Shown piece after piece: positions 1-6,265 of a stretch of 11,326 bases of DNA. The stretch spans positions 1 to 11,326 of the forward strand of contig DQLO01000086.1 of the NCBI GenBank assembly GCA_015660155.1. The letters run 5' to 3'. Within the stretch, counting starts at the first letter, position 1; each line of letters begins with the position of its first letter. The position numbers and the translations under genes were made by a program. This DNA is from Verrucomicrobiota bacterium (GTDB taxonomy: Bacteria; Verrucomicrobiota; Verrucomicrobiia; Limisphaerales; UBA1100). The notes beneath the pieces are model-generated. The model was not told the DNA's origin, did not search any database, and saw only the letters and a program-made list of their open reading frames with translations.

Positions 1-1
1 C

Positions 2-2962
2 GAGCAATGGTTGGTCATCATGCGCAGTTGGTTCAAGGACGGCGCGCAATTTGTGGGGCACCTTCAAGGCTTGGATATTGCCGGACCGCGCGGGGAAAAT
101 AAATTTCCGGCAGCCCCATGGACTCAACGGCCTTTGTGCGGCCCCTTGGCGTTGGCGCATCATTTGGCCCCACTGCTGCCCGGTGGGGGTGGCCAGCCCA
201 ATCCTGAAGAATGGCTGAACCTCTACGCGAACAACATTCAAGTCGCGCGATACGAAAAAATTCTGGATGATATTACCCGCGTGTTCCAACGCCGCGGCTT
301 GTCGCCACTCGTCGCTCATACGGCCGCCATGCGACAAATCTTCACGCGCTGGGATCTTTATGAGCATCTCATTAAGTTTGGAGTGCCCAATCCCCAGCAC
401 CGGCAAGTGCGGGGTGCGAGAAATCCATACGACCCTTCGGCCATCCCCAGTGACGCCACCGATTTTTATAATCGCGGCCTGCTGTTTCAGCGGATGGGGA
501 ATTTCAAAGATGCCGCCGTGGAGTACGAACGCGCCACGCGCTCGCGGCACGCCATGGCGCAGGCGAGCCTCGCGTATCTTTTTGAAACCGGCCAGGGCGT
601 GAATCGCGACCTAATGAAAGCGCTGGAACTCTACCAGCTCGCCGCCCAACAGGGCCATTCGATCGCGCAATACAATCTCGGCCGCATTCACCAGAACGGC
701 CTCAAGCACCTCAACCAAGTCATTGCCCCCAACCCCGCGCTGGCCGAGCAGTACTTGCGCCGCGCCGCCGCGCAGGGCGTGGTGGCCGCGTACCATCAAC
801 TGGGCATCCTATATTACACACAGGGAGGCCGCGTCAAACTCGCCGCGCTCACGCCGGAGCAGCTCAAGATTTGGGATAAAGACGGCGACGGCCGAGTGCT
901 TCCCTCGGAGAACCGTTTATATCAGGACGCGCACGATCATTTTCTATTAGCCGCCCGGCAGGGTTATGGCCCCTCGCTGCATGCGCTGGGCGTGATGTAT
1001 CAACAAGGCCACGGCGTAAAGCCTGATGCGACGCGCGCGGCTCAGTGGCTGGAACAAGCCGTTCAACACGAGCAACCCGATTCCTTTTATAACCTCGCCC
1101 AACTGCATGAAAACGGCCTCGGCGTGCCTCCCAATTTGCCACGCGCCTTTATCCTCTACCGACAGGCCGCCCGTATGGGGCATGCGCCCAGCCAATATAA
1201 TCTTGGGTTGTTTTATTATCAGGGCCGCCGCGCAGGCGAACAGGTGACGTTGCAGGTGGTCGCCGATTTTGCCAAGGCGCATCCGGCGGCGGCGCTGCCG
1301 GCTGAGTTGGCCAGGGCCAGTGCAGTGCTGGCCAGCACGCAGGCGCGTTATTTGCCCGTGCCCGGCAAGGCCAACGTGAAGCGGCTGGAGTTGTTGGTGC
1401 CCGTGGGCCAAGGCCGCCATGCGGCGGAAGTTTTGGGGAAATTGTACGATGCCGAGCAGCCGGGCGAAATGCCCGAGCCGAATCATGAAGTGCTGGGCGG
1501 GGATGATCCCGTGCGCGCGTATGCGTGGTGGTGGCTGGCTGCGCGCCGGCATCAACAGGCGGCCATTACCGGCCGGGACTCTTTGCAAAGATTACTCACG
1601 CCGGAGCAACTGCGCGCCGCACGCACGTTGGCCGCACAATTGCAGGCCGAACTGGCTGCACCCAAACCGGCCAGCCCAATGGTGGATGCGCAAGCCAATG
1701 CCTCATTCGCAGCGCGGGATTGGTCCACCGGATTTTTCGTTTCCCAAAACGGCTATGTCATCACCGGCAAACACCTCAAACTCAGCGGCTCACGCTTTCA
1801 GGTGGTCACAGAAAACGGCGCGTTCCCCGCGCAAGAAGTAATCTTGAGCGGAGATCTGGATCAATATCTACTCCTAAAGGTGGGTGGAGATTATCAATTC
1901 CCCACCCTCTCGCTAAGCTACAGCCACGGCGCGCGGCATCGCGATCCGGTGCAGGTATTGGGCAATCAATTTACCTTCGCCCAACAAGGCCCCGGCCCGC
2001 GCGCGGCACTGGCCCGTTCCCGGATTGCCGCCATTTTGGGGGCTCAAGCCGATCCTCGATTTTTCACGCTGCACAACCCCTCACTGGGCGATCAACTGGT
2101 GTTCACATTCGAAAAATACCTCAACAAACAGGGCACCCCCAATACGCCCACCCGCCCGAACATGCCGCAGGGCAATGACCTTTACCGGTTGCAATCGGCC
2201 AGCCTCAAGCGCCTGAAAGCCGCGCTGCATGCCGCCCACAATCTGCTGGGCAACGCCGACCTGCGCATCGGTTATTTGTTGAAGGAGAAACTCTGGTACG
2301 ATGCGGTGAACCAACGCTGGCACAAACTGCCACATCCGCAGGCAAAAGCATTTGACGCAGGCGAGTGGGTCATTTTGGATGGTCGCCACATCCGCGTGGT
2401 GCCCCCGCTGGATCAGGTTGAGAATGGCCGCGCACTGCTGCGGGTCTCAGTGATCCCCGGCATGGTGGAGCGGAAGAGCGGCGCAGCACTGCGGCTCTCC
2501 AAGCTGGCGGAAGGAACATTGGTGGGCCCGTTTGACGGATTGCAGGGCGACCTCACCGCGCTGGAAAAAGCGCTGGGCGACGCGCAGTTCAAAATGAACG
2601 CACCGCCTACACCGGGCTTTCGCGGCGCCGCGCTGCTCAATAATCAAGGCCAGGCAATTGGAATGTTTTTTCCCGGCTACTCGGGCCGCACGCCGGATGT
2701 GTTTCAAAACTTCAGCTCCTATCACAAACACGTTTTGAAGACGGATCATTTGATTGCCTTCCTCAATCGCCTGCCCGATGTGCGCTACCACACGCGGCCA
2801 CCGGCGCTGCCCAAACTGGCGGCCAGCGAGAAACTCAACTTTGATTCGCAAGCTTACCTGCTCGCCAAAGCACGGTCGGCTATGGTACTAGTGCAGGTGG
2901 CTGCTGACAAAGCACCTACTGCCACCGCTAAAGTAGCCACGAAAGGAGACACGCGCCCATGA
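2..2962 (+). CDS. Sel1-repeat protein with C-terminal trypsin-like pseudo-protease domain (5' partial)
   Basis: The frame is open to the window edge, no ribosome site precedes the first TTG (11) or ATG (20), and no signal peptide is visible, so the true start is probably upstream. Residues below are counted from the TTG at 11. Residues 151-180 look TPR-like. About six Sel1-type helical repeats follow (181-410, with a degenerate one near 469-515), marked by patterns such as YNLGRIHQNG and LAAQQG. The third repeat contains a canonical EF-hand loop at 289-300 (DKDGDGRVLPSE). Residues 570-890 resemble an HtrA/trypsin beta-barrel: GFFVSQNGYVITGKH supplies the histidine (H588) and DLDQYLLLKV the aspartate region. 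The serine motif GNSGG is replaced by GFRGA (R871), so it is probably inactive. The gap between the Asp and Ser regions (about 250 residues) is unusually long. Its stop overlaps the next start. Sel1 repeats scaffold protein complexes (the flagellar protein MotX is one example); a flagellar role here is inference. Confidence 0.8.
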   Translation, partial: EQWLVIMRSWFKDGAQFVGHLQGLDIAGPRGENKFPAAPWTQRPLCGPLALAHHLAPLLPGGGGQPNPEEWLNLYANNIQVARYEKILDDITRVFQRRGLSPLVAHTAAMRQIFTRWDLYEHLIKFGVPNPQHRQVRGARNPYDPSAIPSDATDFYNRGLLFQRMGNFKDAAVEYERATRSRHAMAQASLAYLFETGQGVNRDLMKALELYQLAAQQGHSIAQYNLGRIHQNGLKHLNQVIAPNPALAEQYLRRAAAQGVVAAYHQLGILYYTQGGRVKLAALTPEQLKIWDKDGDGRVLPSENRLYQDAHDHFLLAARQGYGPSLHALGVMYQQGHGVKPDATRAAQWLEQAVQHEQPDSFYNLAQLHENGLGVPPNLPRAFILYRQAARMGHAPSQYNLGLFYYQGRRAGEQVTLQVVADFAKAHPAAALPAELARASAVLASTQARYLPVPGKANVKRLELLVPVGQGRHAAEVLGKLYDAEQPGEMPEPNHEVLGGDDPVRAYAWWWLAARRHQQAAITGRDSLQRLLTPEQLRAARTLAAQLQAELAAPKPASPMVDAQANASFAARDWSTGFFVSQNGYVITGKHLKLSGSRFQVVTENGAFPAQEVILSGDLDQYLLLKVGGDYQFPTLSLSYSHGARHRDPVQVLGNQFTFAQQGPGPRAALARSRIAAILGAQADPRFFTLHNPSLGDQLVFTFEKYLNKQGTPNTPTRPNMPQGNDLYRLQSASLKRLKAALHAAHNLLGNADLRIGYLLKEKLWYDAVNQRWHKLPHPQAKAFDAGEWVILDGRHIRVVPPLDQVENGRALLRVSVIPGMVERKSGAALRLSKLAEGTLVGPFDGLQGDLTALEKALGDAQFKMNAPPTPGFRGAALLNNQGQAIGMFFPGYSGRTPDVFQNFSSYHKHVLKTDHLIAFLNRLPDVRYHTRPPALPKLAASEKLNFDSQAYLLAKARSAMVLVQVAADKAPTATAKVATKGDTRP

Positions 2963-3252
2963 CCCCACTGGTCACCACCTTCGCGGGAATCACTGGCTTT
3001 GCCCTGATTTGCGGGCTGGGATTTTATCAAGGCCGCGGCTGGGATCGCACCCTCACCAGTGCCGCCCTCGCCGCACTGGCCTTTGGGCTGGTGGGCCATT
3101 GGTGGATGCGCCTGTGGCTGGCCAGTTTGGTGAATGCCCAACGAGAAAGAGCGCAGGCGGAAATGGAACGACAGCAACAGGCCCAAGCCGAAGCCCAACA
3201 AGCCCAAGCCGACGAGCAGGGGAACGCCCAAGAAGAGTCACCCACCGTTTAA
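2959..3252 (+). CDS. Small two-helix membrane protein with coiled-coil-like Gln/Ala/Glu tail
   Basis: This 97-aa protein is not a family I recognise. It has two hydrophobic segments (residues 4-24 and 33-56), joined by a short loop containing RGWDR. A hydrophilic tail (59-97), very rich in Q, A and E, probably forms a helix or coiled coil. By the positive-inside rule the arginine-rich stretch after helix two suggests that the tail is cytoplasmic. The start codon overlaps the stop of the upstream Sel1 gene (ATGA), with AAGGAG at 2943-2948 in good position, so the two are very likely translationally coupled and may act together at the membrane. fliA begins 12 bases after its stop. It is too short, and has the wrong topology, for FliO. 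Confidence 0.75.
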   Translation: MTPLVTTFAGITGFALICGLGFYQGRGWDRTLTSAALAALAFGLVGHWWMRLWLASLVNAQRERAQAEMERQQQAQAEAQQAQADEQGNAQEESPTV

Positions 3253-3264
3253 AAAATTTGAACC

Positions 3265-4074
3265 ATGGCCCAAGCCACCACCAACCCGAAACAGAAGACG
3301 GACCGCCCGCCGCCCCAGCCCCAGCGCGTGGCCGCCGCGCGGGCGTACCAAAAGACGCACCTCACGGAAGTGACCGAGGAAGAATTGCTGGTCAACTACG
3401 CGCCGGTGATTAGCCAGATGGTGCATCGCTTCGCGCCGTTGGTGCGGGTGACGGTGGACGTGGATGACCTGAAAAATATCGCGTGCCTCGCGCTCATCCA
3501 AAGCGCGCACACGTTTGATCCCGGCTTGGGCGTGGTCTTCGAGGCCTACGCGCGCATGCGAATTCGCGGGGCGATTCTGGATGAGATCCGGAAGTCGCAG
3601 CCGCTTTCGCGCTCGGTGTATTCGCGCCGCCGCGAATTGGAAAGCAGCCTCGAGAGCCTGCGCATTGAGCTAAACCGCCAGCCCACCGAAGAGGAAATCG
3701 CCACGCGCATTGGCACCACGGTGGATGGCTACCGCGATTTGCTCGATCAATTGCGCCCGATAATTTTTGTGCCACTGCATCAAATGCTCGAAAGCGATGA
3801 TGAATTTGGCTCGGGCGATCAACACGTGGCCGATCTCACCCAGCCCGATCCATCCGATCAGGCCGGTCGACACGAGCTGCACGCGATGATTCGCGACCGA
3901 ATTTTGCAGCTCTCGCGGCAGCAACAGAAGGTTTTACTCTTGTTTTATTACGAAGGATTGCGCATGAAAGACATCGCGGAGCTGATGAACATCAGCGAAG
4001 GCCGAGTGTGCCAAGTGAACACCGAGGCTGTGCTGTCATTGCGCGCCTATCTGCAACGACAGGAGCGTGTGTAA
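3265..4074 (+). CDS. fliA: RNA polymerase sigma factor for flagellar operons (FliA/WhiG type, sigma-28)
   Basis: This 269-aa group-3 sigma factor directs RNA polymerase to late flagellar genes. Region 2 lies at about 37-107 and includes DVDDLKNIACLALIQSA and then FDPGLGVVFEAYARMRIRG, the core-binding and -10 recognition segment typical of the FliA/WhiG family. Region 3 follows (about 116-165; note RQPTEEEIATRIG). Region 4 (about 208-262) ends in a helix-turn-helix, KDIAELMNISEGRVCQVN, for -35 recognition. The family usually has serine where this protein has Cys249 (RVSQ to RVCQ). The first 30 residues form a Pro/Gln-rich extension not needed for the fold. No strong Shine-Dalgarno precedes the ATG; it follows the previous stop by 12 bases, so it is probably read in the same transcript. 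The motor genes follow directly. Confidence 0.93.
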   Translation: MAQATTNPKQKTDRPPPQPQRVAAARAYQKTHLTEVTEEELLVNYAPVISQMVHRFAPLVRVTVDVDDLKNIACLALIQSAHTFDPGLGVVFEAYARMRIRGAILDEIRKSQPLSRSVYSRRRELESSLESLRIELNRQPTEEEIATRIGTTVDGYRDLLDQLRPIIFVPLHQMLESDDEFGSGDQHVADLTQPDPSDQAGRHELHAMIRDRILQLSRQQQKVLLLFYYEGLRMKDIAELMNISEGRVCQVNTEAVLSLRAYLQRQERV

Positions 4075-4075
4075 C

Positions 4076-4082
4076 AAGGAGG
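4076..4082 (+). promoter_or_regulatory. Strong Shine-Dalgarno for motA
   Basis: AAGGAGG sits 7 bases before the motA ATG, directly after the fliA stop. It is the best ribosome site in the window and suggests high stator translation. Several other genes here (fliA, fliD, fliS, flgF) lack one. Confidence 0.8.
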
Positions 4083-4089
4083 AAAAACA

Positions 4090-4992
4090 ATGCTAGTTAT
4101 TGTAGGATTAATCATTATTGGAATCGGCGTGCTGACCGGCTTTGCCATGGCCGCCGGTGGCGGACACGGCATCGCCGAAATGTTTGCCAAAGCCGAATGG
4201 GGCGCGGCGTTGAGCCTCATCCACGCCAACGAGTTCATCGCTCTGGGCGGAATGGTGATTGGCGCGATGATTGTGATGGCGCCGATGACCGTGCTCAAGG
4301 GCGTGATCTCACAGGCATTGGGCACCCTCAAAGGGGCACCCTTCGCCAAGGCGGATTACGAGGAGCTTTTCAAGTGCCTGTACGAGCTGTTCCAACTGGG
4401 CCGACGCGGCGGCATGATCGCGCTGGAAGAGCACGTGATGAATCCGGAAGCGAGCAGTCTGTTTGCCAAGTATCCGAAATTTCACGCCAACCATCATGCG
4501 GTGGAGTTTTTATGCGATGGGTTAAAGCCGATCGTGGACGGCCGCATCAAGCCCGATCAACTGGAGCCGCTGATGTCCAAAAGCCTGCACATGATGGAAG
4601 AGGAACATCACGGTCCGATCGTGGTACTGAACAAGGTTTCCGACGGCCTACCGGCGTTCGGCATTGTGGCCGCGGTGTTGGGCATCATCGTGGTGATGAT
4701 GTACAAGCTCGGCCAAGGCGGCGAGGCCGTGGGCCAAGGCATCGCCACGGCGTTGGCGGGTACGTTTTTTGGTATCTTCGGCTCGTACTGCGTGGTCGGC
4801 CCGATTGCCACCTGCGCAGAATTTAACGGCCATGCGGAGATGAATTACATAAAGGCAATCAAGTCCGGCGTGGTGAGCTTCGCCAACGGCTTGCCGCCGC
4901 TGGTAGCTTGCGAAGTGGGCCGGCGTGACCTGTCCTCCGATGTGCGCATGACCTCGGGCGAATTGGAAGACCTCCTGAAATCCGCCACCTAA
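4090..4992 (+). CDS. motA: Flagellar motor stator protein MotA
   Basis: This 300-aa inner-membrane protein forms, with MotB, the ion channel that drives flagellar rotation. Length matches E. coli MotA (295 aa). Four transmembrane segments are visible: about 1-22, 48-66, 186-206 and 219-240. The large cytoplasmic loop carries LGRRGGMIALEEHV, matching the charged residues that contact FliG (R105/R106 and E113/E114 here, R90 and E98 in E. coli). P188 in DGLPAFG and P238 in VGPIA match the two functional prolines (P173 and P222). The C-terminal tail is cytoplasmic. Coupling ion cannot be read with confidence. The gene lies between fliA and motB. Confidence 0.95.
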   Translation: MLVIVGLIIIGIGVLTGFAMAAGGGHGIAEMFAKAEWGAALSLIHANEFIALGGMVIGAMIVMAPMTVLKGVISQALGTLKGAPFAKADYEELFKCLYELFQLGRRGGMIALEEHVMNPEASSLFAKYPKFHANHHAVEFLCDGLKPIVDGRIKPDQLEPLMSKSLHMMEEEHHGPIVVLNKVSDGLPAFGIVAAVLGIIVVMMYKLGQGGEAVGQGIATALAGTFFGIFGSYCVVGPIATCAEFNGHAEMNYIKAIKSGVVSFANGLPPLVACEVGRRDLSSDVRMTSGELEDLLKSAT

Positions 4993-5029
4993 ATCAACCA
5001 ACCCAAACCTTTTAATGGAGCACTAAACA

Positions 5030-5755
5030 ATGGCTGGCGGAGGAGGAGCATGGAAAGTGGCGTTCGCGGATTTTGTGACCGCGATGATGGCGCTGTTTAT
5101 GTTGCTGTGGATCCTGAACCAGGACGAAAAGGTGAAGGGCGAAGTACAGCAATATTTCAACACGCGCTTCAAGAGCGTCACCAAAATGTCGGTGGGCATC
5201 ATCCCCATCGAGAACGCGGATCTCATCGAGGCCCGGCGCGCGGTGTTCGACAATGCCTCGGCCATTGACCTGCAGTTTATGCGCCGGATTAACGACGACA
5301 TCATTCGGGTATTCGCTGACAATCCAAATTTCATCGACATGAAAACCATGCGGGTGCAGATGACCAGTGAAGGATTGTTGATCGAATTTTACAACGACCC
5401 CAACCGGCGACTCTTTCAGGGCCCCACCGCCTTGCTCACCAAATATGGGCAAACAGTTTTTGATACGCTCTCCTACGTTCTGGCGCGGCACAAATCCACG
5501 CGCGTGGAAGTGGAAGGGCACACCGCGAGCGATGTGGAACTGGATGGCGAAAGGGTGGACACATGGGCACTCTCCACCGACCGGGCACTCATTGCCCGCT
5601 ATGCCATGGATCGCAAAGCAATGAAGTCCGAGCAATTTATCAAGGTAGCCGGCTTCAGCAGCAGCAAACCGCTCAAGGAATATAAACACGACCTCAACCA
5701 TTCTCATCACGACCGCGTGACCATCATGGTGCGTGCAGGAGTCCAACGCTACTAA
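5030..5755 (+). CDS. motB: Flagellar motor stator protein MotB
   Basis: This 241-aa protein anchors the stator to peptidoglycan and supplies the ion-binding aspartate. The signature GGAWKVAFADFVTAMMALFM spans residues 5-24; D14 is the equivalent of E. coli D32. A single transmembrane helix covers about 10-30. The plug/linker follows (about 31-100), then an OmpA-like peptidoglycan-binding domain at about 107-235. That domain shows VEGHTAS (160-168), WALSTDRA (179-186) and a degenerate HDRVTIMV in place of the usual NRRI motif. The cytoplasmic N-terminus is very short (about 9 residues versus about 27 in E. coli). This start is firm: an in-frame stop lies at 5024-5026, and GGAG at 5017-5020 is well placed. 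motA ends 37 bases upstream. Confidence 0.95.
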   Translation: MAGGGGAWKVAFADFVTAMMALFMLLWILNQDEKVKGEVQQYFNTRFKSVTKMSVGIIPIENADLIEARRAVFDNASAIDLQFMRRINDDIIRVFADNPNFIDMKTMRVQMTSEGLLIEFYNDPNRRLFQGPTALLTKYGQTVFDTLSYVLARHKSTRVEVEGHTASDVELDGERVDTWALSTDRALIARYAMDRKAMKSEQFIKVAGFSSSKPLKEYKHDLNHSHHDRVTIMVRAGVQRY

Positions 5756-5758
5756 ATC

Positions 5759-6193
5759 ATGGCACGCGAATTCATTCCATTTGGCGGCGATCTGGCCGAA
5801 CCCTCGGAAGCCCCCAAATTTGTGCGGCGCGAGGCCCCCGGCTTGGAGGCCGATGAACTGGATGCGCCCGCGCCCGTGCCGGTGACCCCCGCCGAAGCAG
5901 TGGATTTAGCCGGGCACATTCGGCAAATTATTCAGGAAGGCGGACTCGCCGGCGAAGCAGCGGAGAAAGCCATCACCCAAATCGAGGCCGCCGTGGCCGC
6001 CGCACCGGCGCGGGTGGCGTTGCCGGAAATCAAAATCACCGCCCCCGCCGCCCCCACCACCGAGGCGGCCGGCGAAGGCGATGAAATGCCCAAACTCGCC
6101 ACCATCGAATACGAGCGCGAGGACGAAATCGTCAAGCGCATCCGCGTGGGCTGCACTTGCGGCGAGACAATCCTGCTCGACTGCGATTATTAG
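5759..6193 (+). CDS. Ala/Pro-rich small protein with C-terminal CxCx7C motif
   Basis: I do not recognise a named family for this 144-aa protein. There is no signal peptide or membrane helix, so it should be cytoplasmic. The N-terminus (MAREFIPFGGDL) is followed by a low-complexity Pro/Ala region. Residues 43-83 are probably helical (AGHIRQIIQEGGLAGEAAEKAI), followed by a second Ala/Pro linker. A compact C-terminal segment ends in IRVGCTCGETILLDCDY, with cysteines 132, 134 and 142. Three cysteines and a nearby acidic residue could bind one metal ion or form an intersubunit site; this is inference. It starts 3 bases after the motB stop, and the fliD promoter region follows it, so it is likely the last gene of the fliA-motAB unit. 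Its job is unknown; a motor-associated or regulatory role fits the position. Confidence 0.8.
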   Translation: MAREFIPFGGDLAEPSEAPKFVRREAPGLEADELDAPAPVPVTPAEAVDLAGHIRQIIQEGGLAGEAAEKAITQIEAAVAAAPARVALPEIKITAPAAPTTEAAGEGDEMPKLATIEYEREDEIVKRIRVGCTCGETILLDCDY

Positions 6194-6206
6194 TTTCCCG
6201 CCATTT

Positions 6207-6223
6207 CTGGCATCTTACTTGCT
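6207..6223 (+). promoter_or_regulatory. Putative sigma-54 (RpoN) promoter of fliD
   Basis: CTGGCATCTTACTTGCT matches the -24/-12 consensus (TGGCAC-N5-TTGC). It has GG at 6209-6210 and GC at 6221-6222, separated by exactly 10 bases. Only the C of GGCAC differs. The predicted start of transcription is near 6234, giving a leader of about 32 bases before the fliD ATG at 6266. It lies in the only non-coding gap between the motor genes and fliD. Enhancer sites for the activator were not identified. Confidence 0.6.
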
Positions 6224-6232
6224 ATGTTTAGC

Positions 6233-6253
6233 CGGACACTTGTGATGTGTCCG
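6233..6253 (+). repeat. Perfect 7-bp inverted repeat in the fliD leader
   Basis: CGGACAC (6233-6239) and GTGTCCG (6247-6253) are perfect complements around a 7-base loop. The 3' arm is followed by TAAAACAA, not a T-run, so it is a poor intrinsic terminator. It starts about where the predicted sigma-54 transcript begins, so it could be a 5' stabilising stem-loop; an operator is the alternative. Confidence 0.6.
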
Positions 6254-6265
6254 TAAAACAATCCT

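Noticed and set aside
11..22. TTG at 11 or ATG at 20 as the true start of the Sel1 protein
   Set aside because: The frame is open to the window edge, no ribosome site is visible, and no signal peptide follows, so the gene is treated as 5' partial.
947..1588. Long minus-strand open frame inside the Sel1 gene (and similar ones at 5012-5746, 6716-7396, 7442-8158 and 8936-9685)
   Set aside because: They lie antisense to clear genes, have shadow-like composition rich in His/Arg/Gly, and show no recognisable domain or ribosome site.
5015..5026. ATG-GAG-CAC-TAA micro-ORF before motB
   Set aside because: It codes three residues and most likely arises because the Shine-Dalgarno GGAG follows AT; no sign of function.
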